DNA of 64,000 nucleotides from Promerops cafer (taxonomy: Eukaryota; Chordata; Aves; Passeriformes; Nectariniidae): positions 154,780-218,779 of the forward strand of contig VZSE01005937.1 in NCBI GenBank assembly GCA_013398275.1, written 5' to 3'. Below are positions 10,290-22,440 of the stretch, piece by piece. Position 1 is the first letter of the stretch. Each line of letters opens with the position of its first letter. The notes under the pieces are model-generated. The model made no database searches and had not been told where the DNA came from. It was given only the letters and a program-made list of their open reading frames with translations. The position numbers were made by a program, and so were the translations under genes.

Positions 10290-12522
10290 CTGACATGTAT
10301 GGAAGACAACTTTCTGACACAGCTGTTGAGCGAGCCAGCTAGGGAAGGCATCCCTTTGTGAATAGAAGGAAGTGTGGGTGATGTGATGGTTGGAAGCTGT
10401 CTTAGGCATAGGAATAATGAAATGCTACAGGTTTTGATTCTTGGAGTAGTAAGAAGGCAGATCTACAGAACAATTGCCTTGGACTTACAGATGGCAGTGC
10501 AAGAGACTGGTGGCCAGAGTCCATTGGGAGGCAGTTTTGAAGAGCAAAAGGAATGTTGGAGGTTTTTCAAGAAGGAAATCCTAGAGGTGCAGGTGCAGGC
10601 TATCCCTGTGTGCTGAAAGACAAGACAGTGGGAAAGAAGACCAGCCTGGCTGAAAAGAGAGCTTAGGCTGGAACTCAGGTTAAAAATGAGAGTTTATGAC
10701 CTTGGGAAGAAGGGGCATGCAACTCAGTAGAACAGAACTCCAGGGATGTTGCTAGGTTATGCAGGCAAAAAGTTAGTAAGGCCAAAGTCCAACTAGAATT
10801 TTATCTGGCTACTGCCATAAAACATTATTAAAAATGTTTCTATAAACATGTTAGCAGAAAAAAGGACACTCTCCATCCTTTATTGGATACTGTGTGGAAG
10901 TGTAGTGACAAAAGATGAGGAAAGGGTTGAGCTACTTAATGCCTTCTTTGCCTCAGACTTTAATAACAAGCCTATTGCTGTTCTGTGAGGACCCAGGCTC
11001 CTGAGCTGGAAGACAGGGATGGGAGGAAGAATGAAGCTCCCACAATCCAAAAGGAAATGGTCAGTAACCTTATATATGACTTAGACACACACAAGTCTGT
11101 GGTGGTCAGATGAGACTCCTCCAGGGGCACTCCAGGAAGATGGTGGAAGTGCTCACTGAGCCACTTTGCATCTTTTACCAGAAGTCCTGTCTAACTTGGG
11201 AGGTCTCAGGTGACTGGTGGTTGGCAAATTTAATGTCCATCTATAGGATGAGTCAAAAGGAGGACAAGGGGAACTACAGGCCTCTCAGTCTGAAGCAGAT
11301 CACCCTAAGTGCCATCACATGTCAACTAGGGGATCAGGCCCAGCCAGCAGGGGCTTGTGAAAGGCTGATCCTGTTGTTTGACGAACCTGATCTCTGTCCA
11401 TGACAAGATGAGCTGGGTAGTGAATAAGGATGTGGATGTTGTCTACCCGGAATTCAGTATTGACTTTGACACCATTTTCCACATGTGGGCTGAAAAAACT
11501 GGCAGCCCACAAATGTAAAGTGTGTGCTGTTCACTGGTAAAAATCTGGCTGTATGGCCAGACACAGAGAGTGGTAGTGGATGGAGTTACATCCAGCTGGC
11601 ACACAGTCACCTGTGGTGCTCCCCAGGGCTCAGTACTGGGACCAGTTTTGTTTGATACCTTTATTGATGATCTGTACAAAGAGATTGAGTATATCCTCAG
11701 TCAGTTTGCAGGTGACACCAAATTGGGCAGGAGTGCTGATGCAAAGGGATCTGGGCAGGCTGGATCACTGGGCCAAGGCCAGTGGTGTGAGGTTCAACAA
11801 GGCCCAGTGCTGGGTCCTGCCCTTGGGTCACAGCAACCCCAGGCAGTGCCACAGGCTGGGGCAGAGTGGCTGCAAAGCTGCCCACAGGAAAAGGAGCTGG
11901 GGGTGCTGGTGACAGCAGCTGAACATGAGCCAGCAGTGCCCAGGTGGCCAAGAAGGCCAATGGCATCCTGGCCTGTACCAGCAATAGTGTGGCCAGCAGG
12001 ACCAGGGGTTGTTCCCCTGTACTTGGCATTGTGGAAGCCGCATCTCAAATGCAGTGTTCAGTTTTGTGCCCCTCACTGCAAGAAAGACACTGAGGTGCTG
12101 GAGTATGTCCAGAGAAGGGCAACAGAGCTGGTGAACCGTCTGGAACATAAGTTCAGTGAGGAGCAAGTGAGGGAGGTTGGGGTTGCTTAGCCTGCAGAAG
12201 AAGAGGTTCAGGGGAGACCTTACTCTGTACACCCACCTGAAAAGAGGCTACAGCCAGGTAACAGTTGTTTCCTAGGTAACAACTGGTAGGACAAGATGTT
12301 AAAACTGGAAAAATTTCTTCATTGGAAGGGTTGTCAATCATTTGAACAGTCTGCCCAGGGAAGTGCTTGAGTCACCATCCCTGGAAATATTTAAAAATAT
12401 GTAGGTGTGCTACTCAGGAACATGGTTTGGTGGTGACCTTGGCTGTGCCAGATTAACAGTTGGACTTGAGGATCCCAAATGTCTTTTCTGACCTATATGA
12501 GTCTATGATTCTATTCTGTATT
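10290..12522 (+). mobile_element. CR1 LINE, 2.2 kb, inactive, with ORF2 remnant
   Basis: This is the longest CR1 here. It begins in the ORF2 endonuclease region (GACAACTTTCTGACACAGCT, GGGTGATGTGATGGTTGGAA), passes through the linker and reverse transcriptase, and ends in the 3' UTR with TCTATGATTCTATTCTG. The longest open stretch (11522-12190) still shows the reverse transcriptase block GAPQGSVLGPVLF and the catalytic-loop region QFAGDTKLG. CR1 normally has FADD there, so one of the two adjacent aspartates is lost. A frameshift pulls the rest into a wrong frame (HEPAVPRWPRRPMASW). Stops and deletions around 10980-11500 break the upstream part. It cannot encode an active protein. Confidence 0.93.
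11522..12190 (+). pseudogene. CR1 reverse transcriptase fragment (decayed ORF2)
   Basis: A 222-codon open stretch starting at a TGC/GTG context, not a true gene start. Residues 1-75 carry reverse transcriptase motifs of the CR1 ORF2 product, which copies the element's RNA into DNA at a nicked target. The motif FADD is FAGD. From about residue 80 the reading frame no longer matches CR1 protein: 1-base and 2-base losses change frame, although the DNA is still CR1. It ends with VQRRATELVNRLEHKFSEEQ, back in the CR1 frame. It is a fossil with no expected function. Confidence 0.85.
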
Positions 12523-15500
12523 ACAGGTAAAGCCCATGGGACTGTGATAACCTCGAGCAGGTTACAAGATGAAGTAAGTTGCTTGAAGATATATGGCAGA
12601 ATTCATAGAAGTACTAGGAGCAGAATTAAGATCTAGTTGCTCTGGGTATCAATAAATACCTAGAAGACTGATGAATTACAATATTTCTGTGCTATGTACT
12701 CTTCACTCTCACTATATGTGATATGTGATGAAAAAATTTTTTGTTTCTTGTATATTTCTATTAGCATAATCTGATCAGATGGTTAAGCTTTTGAAAACAG
12801 GTAAGATCCATGGATAAATAAGTGGCACCTAATTGGTGAAGGTTTTTTTTTCCATCCTTTTTTCCCCTTTGCTCTTCTAAGATTACTGACGTTTGTGGAT
12901 GTCACGTACTGAAAACAGCAGGCATCTGCATTGCAGATAGGCACTCCTGCAGTGCTAGTCTGGAAGGAAGATTTCCTCCAGTGTTATTACCAACCACCCA
13001 CAAATTACTAAGAAAGTAATAGCATGAGGTGAGAGATGCTCAGTTTTGCTACTAAGCTTAAGGAATATTTGAATGGAGAGGACACGGAGGGAACTTCTCT
13101 GGAGGATCATATTTACTAATTGTTTCTTAGTACATTAAACTTGATGGTTTGTAAACTCTGCATTTATTGTACTTAATGCCTAGGAAAGAATAGCACATGC
13201 AAAGTACAACTTTAAGAATTGTGTTAGTCTCTGATACTTTCCTACTTCAACTAAAATAGAGTATTTGTGCCCCACCTATCCTCTGGGTGCTTTACTATCT
13301 ACAGAATTACTACTGACAGCAGGTGGCCCAAAGAAATTAGAAAACAACAGCTGATCTGAGTTGGAGCAGACTGTGGATCCCTGCAACAGAACAGGAGGTA
13401 CAAACTCTGTTCTATTGCCTGCTCAGTCAGGAGCCTCTCCTATCAGCACTTAGATCCACCCTTCAATAGCAAGAGTCTTCTCAGATCTAACTCAGTGCAC
13501 ATTATAGAGTTTAATTTAACTCCTTCCTTTAAACACTCTTTGCTTAAATGGTGACGAGGGGTTGAGGTCTGGTTTCATAGATGATGTGATTTTCACCTTG
13601 CTATTTGTGTTAATGCCCATTGTTGCTCAAAAGACAAATTTGGGGGAAGCTGTGCAGAGCTGAGACTTGAGTGGGAGTGTTTGTGATAATGAAGGGTGTC
13701 AGAACTGTCTTCAGAGAAGGTGTAAGAACCATTCTGCCACTGCAGCTGGACACCCTGACTGAAAAACTATTGAATGAAAGAGCAGACAAAGTCCCACCCA
13801 GGGAAGGTGTTTATTTTGCTGGTTGTCAGTAAGAGCAGAACCAGATTATCTTTTTTTCTTTTTTTGGAAGGCCAGTTTAGCCAGAGTTGGCAATTTGTTT
13901 CATAATCTTCACAGCAGGCTCAGCAAAACAGAAATGGTCATGATGAAATGAAACTACTCAGTCTTGTCAGAAGCTGAAGTTAGCTTGAGTACTAGGGAGA
14001 TTCAGTACAAGACAGGACAGGGACTAAAGGATAGTACCAAGAAGGAAAATTTTTATATGGTTTGGAGAGAGCTGGACCTTGGAAAACGGACAAAGAAGTT
14101 TGTATTCAAATAATGTGCTTTGGAAAACCACAGTCTATAAAAATAGTCCAAGGCATGTTTTCATATCCCTCAGCAGAGGACAAACAGGGCATTCTGCACA
14201 CACCCATTTTATATTATATCCAAAATCTCTATTACCTGACACCTAGCCCTAGTTTGCCAATCCATATGTGATTTATAACCTATGCATCAGAGGTGAAAAT
14301 ATTGGAGCATTTGAATAACAGCAGGTTTAAGTAGTCAGTCTTGTCTGGGAATCAAGCAAATCCACAGAATGAATTCATATCATGTATAGCTATATCTTAA
14401 CAAATGCATCTGACAAAGCTCCTTGGTAATACCAATGACTAGAGATTGGTTTGCAAAACCCATCCTGAAGACCTTTTACTGTTGGTTTAGAAGATAATTC
14501 AAGTGTATTTTGGCACATGGTTGCCACATTTTCTCAAACAACTGTAGGTGTACCCTGGCATCTTGAGCTCCTCAGTTTAATAAATTCTCTATATATTCGA
14601 AAGCTGAACTGTAAAAATATTTATTCTGGCGCAACAACTTAGAGTTAAGTATAATGTTTAGTGGAACTCGTGGTAATTTGTATTCGAATACTACTAATAT
14701 AACACCTTCAAATATAAAATGCCAGTGATTTTGGCATGCCATAAACTTGCAGTTTTAATATGATATCTTAGATATCTTTGGTGTCCTTGCACTGAAATTT
14801 CAGCAAATCCAAAGACCAAAAAATAACACATTGTCCACTATAAGTGTATAGACATTAAAGTAAAGCAGGAGCAACAAGTGTGCAGCAAACATTGTCAAAG
14901 TATATAAAAAAATTTCAATATTCCCACAGGTATTTAAAATATTTAAAAATTTGTTATTCAGCAAAGCAGTCAATGATTTTAATTTACCACATTGCTTGAA
15001 GAGAAAATTACCTAAATATCCTGTATCCTTTTTCTACAAAAGAAATCTTTAAGACCAAACTTTGATCTTTCCTTATATTAAATAGTATTTTTCAGGACAG
15101 CAGAATGTATTCCAAATCACTTAGTTTGTGTTTTATCTGGTTTTGATAAGGTTATGAATGGGGAAGGGAATGTGCTGGTGGAATGTGGAAGCAGAGTCTC
15201 TGCCCAGAAACTGATACACAGAGTGCTGCTGGTAGGCAATTTATGCATACTGTTTATTCTGGAGTAAATATAATTTAATTTTATATATATATATATACAC
15301 ATGCATATTTAGAGTCAGTGTAATTTCATCTCATCTAGATTTCTTGAAGGGTAGGATTTTGTGTCTATGTTTACATCATCATCTTCTTATCCATTGAATT
15401 CTACTTTTTCCCCTGTAAAACTCAGGTTATCACCTATACGGTTTGAGGTGAGGTTTGGTTGGTTGAAAATACTTTAGATTTGTGGTGAATTAAGTAATTG

Positions 15501-18500
15501 TTAGCCATACAAGTAGTATAACAGCTATCAAGTTTCTTCATTTTTTAGGAATTAGATACCTACATTTTCTTGAGAATCATAGCCACTGCACACTATGAGG
15601 ATCATGTTTGTGCTATTAAAAGTCAGGAGCTACTTTGCATCATGGTAACCTCTGTTGGTAATGAATGGACTTGGGCTAGGCTGCAGAGAGTCATCTCTCC
15701 TCGGATTGTAATTTCTTTCTCCTGAAACAGGCTGAAAAAAGCATGTTTAACAATCTGCTTGTATGAACCACCAAAAGAATTGTCTGTTTCAGTCAGCTGG
15801 AACACTGCATGTGTCACTACTTGTTCTTTATGCAGCTGTAGTCTATTGGCTCATGTCTCAGATAATCACCTTAATGTTATAGTTTGTTTATGTGTCAGTG
15901 ATCAGGGTGAACTTAGGCAGAAGACTTTGGGTTCGAAGAGATTGCAATTTAACCAGACTGCACTTCTCATCCTAGTAATTGCAGCATTGAATATATCCTG
16001 GGTTTGATAGAAAGGACATTCGTACTTCTCCTGCCGTTTCAGAGAAAGCTTCTGTGGAATTTCCTCTGAAAACCACAGCAGAAAATCTAGTTCAAAAAGT
16101 GTTACCAGAACTTTGTAGGAATAGCTGTGGCAGCTGGGGCAAGCTATATTCTTGAAGCAGCTGTTTGCAGGAATAGAGAATAGGTTGGTTGCAATATTAC
16201 CAACAGTCTACCAAAGTCTGAAAATACTTTTCTAGTAAGCTAGTGAAACTCATAGAAAGATTTATCTAATCTTTTAAGAACACATAGTGAACATATGGTT
16301 TGCAAAATTAGAATGAGACATGGCTATATTGGGTTGTGCTGTTACTGTTTCTGAAGGGTTGCTTCAGTCAATGTCTCAGAGGGCAACTTTCCTCAAAGGG
16401 AAAAAAAAGTTGTCATAAATTCTACCAATTAGGGAGCTGTAGTTCTTCCCCCCTGAGTGCTGGATAATTGGGCAGGGGAAAACAGTATGGTGCCATCAAT
16501 GAAGGTGCATCTGAGTCATCCTGAGCCTTTGTTCACCAGCTCACACAGGATCATATCACACCACAATTGCCTTAGAGACTAGCTCAATTTTCAACAATCC
16601 TGCATTTTTTAAGGGCAAAAATAATCTCTGTGGGGGGAAGCATTGTATCTAATTACTACCAAAATGAGGTGAATCAGTTAAAATAGAACCAGAGAATTTC
16701 AAGGTAGCTGAGTGAGGTTGTTTATTTCTTAAGTTGCAGGCCTTCTCCTCACTCATATGTGGTAGGTTCTATTTCTCTTTTATCTCAGTTCCTACGAGTT
16801 ATGATAGGTGAGAAATAACTGTAAAACTAATTTCCTATTTTTTCTACCTTCTTTTTCTGCAGTTGAGTTATAGGTAGGTTTGCAGATTTCTAATGTTTTC
16901 CCTAGTTTTATGCCTCTTTTTCAGGAATGCAGCCCAGCTGCAGTGTGTTTGTTGCTGTGTACACACATACTGAAATTTACATAAATTCTTATCTCTTGGT
17001 TTTTCACAAGTACAATTTTCAGCGCAATGTATACTTCTCTTTTTGGTCCAAGCCCAGGAAATTCAGATATTTATTGCATCTGTACCTTGTATTTTCTCAC
17101 TTAAATACTTCTAGAGAAGCCTAGAAATCGACTCAGTCTGTGTCTACTAAATTATTTCAACAGCAGTACAAAGGGCTTGTCCCATAAACACCAAGTTCAG
17201 CAGGCTGAATTCTCTACTTAGTAGTCAGCTCAGAGCCATTATTTCTTTGATGGTTTCACTCATGGCTACACAAATCTTACTAGTTTTCAGCACTGTTCTT
17301 TCAGAAACTATGACCAACTCTACACCTTAAACTTGAAACTTATTAATTGGAAATAATATATATGTGAGGAAACACCAAAAGAAACGATAAACCAAAACTG
17401 GCTTCAATCAAGGTCTTTTCCCTGGGAATGTAATGGAGCTTGCACAATTATACAAAATTCTCCTGTTTACATACACAGTTGTTTTAGTTTCTGTCTATCA
17501 AGGAAGTCTTAATTCTTTATATCCTCCAATCATACCAAGGTAGAAAACAGACTGCTGTATTCACATTTTTAGCTTTTCAAGATGACTTTCAGTTTCTTTT
17601 ACAGTCTAAGATTATCTGTGTCTAGACTATTTCACCTCTTGTTGTCCTCAGCCTGGGTGCATTGTAACCTCTGTGTATTTGGCTGAATGTTCTGATGGTG
17701 TGATGGACAGATGTTTTACAGGTTTTATCTTTTTCAGATCACTGTGTTTCTTTTATGCTGAAATTGCTCAGAAATATACCTGTACTTCAGCTGTGCTTCT
17801 GGATGACCCAAATGGGTTTAAAAAAAAATTACAAGATTTTAGGTATTTTTAACCTTTCATCTAATGAATGCTTTCTATCCAATAAATAGATACAACTGAA
17901 ACTTATATATTTCTTTTGTATTTTTTCCTTTGGACAATAGTGCATCAAATATTTTTCCCATATTTTGTGTAGAAATGAAGTAACTGCTTTCTCAGCTTCT
18001 TAAAATGAAGCTGAATGCTTCTAATACTTGATTGCTTCTAATAGTTGAATGCTTCTTGAATACTTGTGCCATGTTATAAAAGCCATGTACAAATCAAGGA
18101 GATGGTTTGGTTATTAACTGCATCTTCTCCCTGTATCTGCTGCTTGTTTTGGCATTTTAAGGAAAATTTGCAGGGATTGCTTATATAAGTGGACTCTGAG
18201 GCTACTGTAGGGATGCAAGACAGAAAATATAGATACAGAAATTACTGGTAAGAGTCACACTTTACTCGTGTGATTAAACAATTTGACCTTGCAAATCTTC
18301 GTTTCTTGACCAAAGGCTGAATGATAATATTCTGATGACTTCCTATTGATATGGATGAAATTACAGGTAGGATGGACTGTGGAAGTATTTTGAAATGTGC
18401 AATTAACCTGTGGAGGCTCCCCAGAATCTTGATTTTTTAGTACAAAGGAAAAACGAACAACAATCTTTCCATGTACCAGCATTGCAAATAGTTCACAGCA

Positions 18501-19499
18501 TGAGAAAGTAGATATTTGAGGCCAAATATGAGAGCTAATCAAACCCACTAATTGTAGAAAAGGGGATATAAATGCACAGAGCCTGCTGTTGTGCCTGTTT
18601 GCAGTGCAGTCCTCTGTGCATGTGTGGGTGCATCTGTTTGCTGAAGTAAATGGTTTTGGTTTTGTTTCTTCTTCCAAAGCAGCTTGAATGTTATTGCTAG
18701 AGTGAAGCCACTTTGGGTAAGTGGAACTCCCTCTCTGACACTTTCAGGGATATGATGCTGATGAAGGCATGAGCTGCCTTACTGTTGGGATGAGACACGG
18801 TGTTGAGACTACCCACAGACCTGTGGAAAAGGGGCATTGATAAAAATGTCCTTTTTTTTTTTTTCCCCTAGAGCTCACAGGCTTTGAAAATTGTTAAATG
18901 ATATCTAATAAGTACATGATCATTTTAATATTTTTCAAGGGTCTGAAGAGACATTCATTGTGCACAGTGCTTAAATAAGATATTCTCAATTCTTTGTTTA
19001 GATGGCCTTTCAGTAATTAAAGAACATAAGAATTTTATTTGGATCCAACATTCTTCATTTGCAATTATCCTCTTGAAGTCCCTTTGTAATTATTTTTTTT
19101 TATGATCCTTTACATTAGCATATTCAATCTAAATTATTTAATTAGATGATAGTTTACTCAAATTACAGATGCATAAGTTTTCTCTATGAAGTGAAGAAAA
19201 TAGAGAGCTTTTGAGCTTGTGATAAGCTAAGAAGAAAAAAAAATATTGTATTGTTGTTAACTGCTAATTCAAATTTAGTCTTTTTAAGTCCCTATTCTAT
19301 TTACTCTGAGTAGAAACAAATTCTGTGCTATTATTTAGATGACTCCTTAGTAAAATAGGATTGATATTTAAAAGACAGAGTTATAAAACTGTGTACAATT
19401 AATATTTTTTAGGTTAGGATGAACTCACTGGTAAAAAACTTAGTATACCAGAGAAGAATAATGTATGCACATCTGCATAAATAAAGAAAAATCTCATAC
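12523..19499. other. Long unannotated stretch
   Basis: Seven kilobases with no recognised gene, RNA or dispersed repeat. Only an (AT)n run at 15282-15297 stands out. A 140-codon minus-strand frame at 18255-18677 lacks an ATG start, splice context or known motifs. The sequence looks intergenic or intronic. Confidence 0.5.
15282..15297. repeat. (AT)n microsatellite
   Basis: Eight AT units followed by ACACATG. Confidence 0.85.
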
Positions 19500-19562
19500 C
19501 TGTCTCTGTTTCATGGTGTCAAAATCTTCAGGAGGATCTAGAACTATCTTATAGCCATAAAG
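19500..19562 (-). CDS. Candidate internal exon, 21 codons, gene unknown
   Basis: On the minus strand, GAAGTCAG|CTTTATGGC could be an acceptor and GAGACAG|GTATGAG is a strong donor. Between them are 63 bases, exactly 21 codons, reading LYGYKIVLDPPEDFDTMKQRQ in one frame. A stop lies just upstream of the acceptor in that frame, so the exon could not extend much further. The acceptor has a poor pyrimidine tract, which is the main argument against it. The peptide looks protein-like but I cannot place it. Strand and phase (0/0) match the candidate at 351-557, so the two could belong to one gene with a 19-kb intron. That is inference only. Confidence 0.24.
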
Positions 19563-21437
19563 CTGACTTCATCAGCTGACACATTCATTTCATAGTTGAT
19601 GATAAACTGAATATTCTTCTACTTTTTTTTTTCCATGACTGCCAGTCAAATTCTTACCCTAGGAGAGGCCAAATATGAAGGTTTTACATGGTCAATACCC
19701 TGTCACTTTCTAACAATAATTTCAGTAATTTTGAGAATCAAAGTATGAAGCTAAGAAGCTTAGGATTTTCCAAGGAAACCATAGACTTAATTATTACTAT
19801 TTGATAGTTACTTAGTGTTCCTGAGTGGTAATGTCACTGAAAACTGCTGTGTAATGTTGGAAGTAAAGTAAGCAATATCATCTTTCTCTTGACTGCTATC
19901 TCTGAACTCTGTCAGCTGTGGCTGTGAGACAGGTCAGTGTGAAAGAAGTAACCATGAAAGGCTGTTAGTCAAAAGTTAATATTTTATAAAATATTGCAAG
20001 TCTCACTGGCAAAATTGTAATATAAGACACAATTTGCCAGGTCATATGACACTTGTAACAGCTATCTGGAAGATCATTGCTCTTGTAATGGGTTGTCCCT
20101 GTCCTCTAGGTAAGGACAACACAGACACTTCCCCCATCCTGGTGGAATAGAAGAGAGAATAGAAAAAGCAAAAGCAAGAAGGATTGTAGTCTGTGAAAAA
20201 GTCAGTTTAATGGATTAAGGAAAGCTGACCATGCTAGCAAAGCAAAACTGAAATTTTTTCTTCCCATTGGCAGGGAGGTGTTTAGCCTGTCACTGAAAAG
20301 CAGGCCCTCAGAGTGCTGTAGTGGTTGCTTAGGAAAGTGAATACCACAACCACGAGCATACATAGTTCTTCCTTTCTCCCAGCTTTTATTGCTGACCATG
20401 ATGTCATATGGTACAGAATGTCCTTCAGCTTAATTTGGGTCGAGTCTGCTGGCTGTTTCTCCACCCCATTTTCTTTCCTATTTACTAGAGGAGAGAGGAT
20501 GGAAAAAAGAGAAAAGCTCAATGCTGTGCAAACACCACTCAGCAGCAGAGAATGTACTGGTGTGTTATCAATACTGGTTTAGTCACAAATCCAAAGCACA
20601 GCAGCATACAAATCCTGTGAAGGAGATCAGCTCCATCCCATCCACCCTCAGTCAGCTGTTAATGACTGAGTTACTTCATCAGAACCACAATACTGTAAGG
20701 ACCATTTGTGAGTTCCCTACTACATGATGTCAGTAAGAAGTCCTGTGTGCACCTGCATTCAAATAGAGAGATGAGACCTCATCAGATGACTTGGAAGACG
20801 TGGAAGATGCATACAAAACACAAATACAAATATGCTAGTTTATACTAGGATAGTAGCAAATGAATTCCAGAAGGCTGGTTACAAGGGTGTCCACATGAAT
20901 CTTAAAAAGAAAAACATCATTGCAATAGAGATTTAATTTAAGTCTAAGGAAAAGTGCTCTCTGTGACAATAAGGCAGAATGCCTCTTATTAAAATGGTGC
21001 TTGCTATTGCTTATTACCACGTCACTGCTGGGTGGAAACAAGGTTAAGACCGAAATCCTCAGGTGACTGCCAGGAGACGAACTAGGTCACATACTTGAAC
21101 TGCAGTTTTGTTGCTTTTGACCCTTCAACGTCCCAGTCTAACTTTTCAAAAGAAAAAGAGGAGACTGAGAAGGATAAAAAAAGTCAAATAAAGGTTCTTA
21201 CAGGCAAAGGGACAGCAATGACCTAAATCCACTGCATACAAGGCAAAAAAACCCCAAGACAACTATTCTTCTGCTATCAGAGACTAGGAAATTCAGATTT
21301 TCCAATTCTATGGCAGAATTCATATTGATCAGTAGCTGCTGCTAATAGGTCTGTGAAATTCTTCATATTTCACTGTCTTTAGAGGTTTCTGCCCTATAAT
21401 AAACAGCAGAGTTTTTTGCTGCATGTGTGTTACATGC
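19563..21437. other. Unannotated sequence
   Basis: No feature recognised. Small overlapping open frames near 20200-20700 on both strands carry no family resemblance. Confidence 0.5.
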
Positions 21438-21583
21438 TGTCGTGGTTTAAAAGACAGGTGTCTGCCAAGGAAGGTGGGAACCTTACTGGAATGGAAAAGA
21501 TGACGCCCTCCCTCCAAATTATTATAACTTTGAAATTATGGGGCTTTCAGGCAAAGATATGGGAAAAGGAATAACACTTGTTT

Positions 21584-21700
21584 ACATATATATATACAAA
21601 CACACACACACACACACACACATACATATATATAGATACATATGTATCATATCTATATATATATAGATAGAGATATATACACAAATATATAAATGTATAC
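21584..21700. repeat. Compound AT/AC microsatellite inside LTR C
   Basis: A run of TATATATA, then about 11-12 AC units near 21600-21622, then mixed ATAC, GATA and AT units. It is likely polymorphic in length between individuals. Confidence 0.88.
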
Positions 21701-21759
21701 ATAAATCTAAAACAAGGCAGACAAACAACAACCAGAGCAACTCAAACAGAAAGGAAAAC

Positions 21760-21935
21760 CCGCCGAGCACTTTCCCCTTTGGTGTAGTTACGACCACAGC
21801 TGGCCGGGGGCGCTCTTGCTCCATGTGAGGCCTGCGGTGACGCCCCTCCGGCTGCAGGCGGCGCTGTTGGCTCGGGCCGCTCCGGAGGGCGCCTGACGGC
21901 GTCATGGCGGCCCCAGGGAGGGAGGCGGCCGGGGA
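21760..21935. promoter_or_regulatory. CpG-rich core of LTR C
   Basis: The densest CpG patch in the window, about 175 bases. It sits inside the LTR, so it is best read as retroviral regulatory sequence and not a host CpG-island promoter. CpGs have survived here although the flanks are depleted, which suggests a fairly recent insertion or protection from methylation. Confidence 0.45.
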
Positions 21936-22440
21936 GGAGTGTGTCAGGTTTCTCCTGGCTGTCGTTGCCCCGTGCGGTGTTCTGGTGAGGATAGCAGCAG
22001 CCAAGGCTCCAGTAAGCAGCTGGGATGTGCTTCCTCCAGAGAGAAGAAGGAGATGGGGGCCTAGGTTTCCGCTGAAGCACCCAGGCAGATGGTGAGCGTC
22101 TCTCTCCCAGCAAGGATGGATGTCAAAATGTCCCAGTCCAATGCTCCTGCGAGCACTGGCCCACTGACAGCAAGGAGAAATGGCAAGGAAGGCTCAGCTG
22201 TAGCAGCAAGCCCCCCTGGACAGAGAAGTCCTGCATGAAAGCCCCAAAGCTGTCCGCCCTCCCAACCAGGCAGAGACTGACCCACCCTCAGCTAAGATAC
22301 TGCCAAACACCACACCGCTTCTCCTCCCCTCACAGAACCACTTCAATGGTATGCCAGGAGCCCTGGCTACATCACCATGTCTATGACAACAAATGGGAAG
22401 AAAATTCCCTAAAGGAAAAAAGAAAACCTAACCCCCAACA

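Larger units (their letters stand above)
21438..22440 (-). mobile_element. Complete solo LTR, avian ERV family C, with target duplication
   Basis: On the minus strand the element starts TGTTGGGGGTTAGG (ending at 22440) and finishes TTTAAACCACGACA (at 21438), with the TGT...ACA ends of an LTR. The flanks are CATGC on one side and TATGC on the other, a 5-bp duplication with one mismatch, typical of ERVL-like integration. Its 1003 bp include a CpG-rich core (about 21760-21935, with GGCCGGGGGCGCTC and GGCGTCATGGCGGCC) and an internal AC/AT microsatellite. No gag, pol or env sequence lies on either side, so it is solo. Open frames of 120-140 codons across it are byproducts of its GC-rich sequence. 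Exact subfamily not checked. Confidence 0.83.

Noticed and set aside
18255..18677. A 140-codon minus-strand open frame
   Set aside because: No ATG start, no splice context, no known motif, and composition like random AT-rich DNA. Kept only as a note.
21582..22113. Minus-strand open frames of 123 and 140 codons, rich in proline and arginine
   Set aside because: They lie wholly inside LTR C and its microsatellite; GC-rich noncoding sequence gives long frames by chance.
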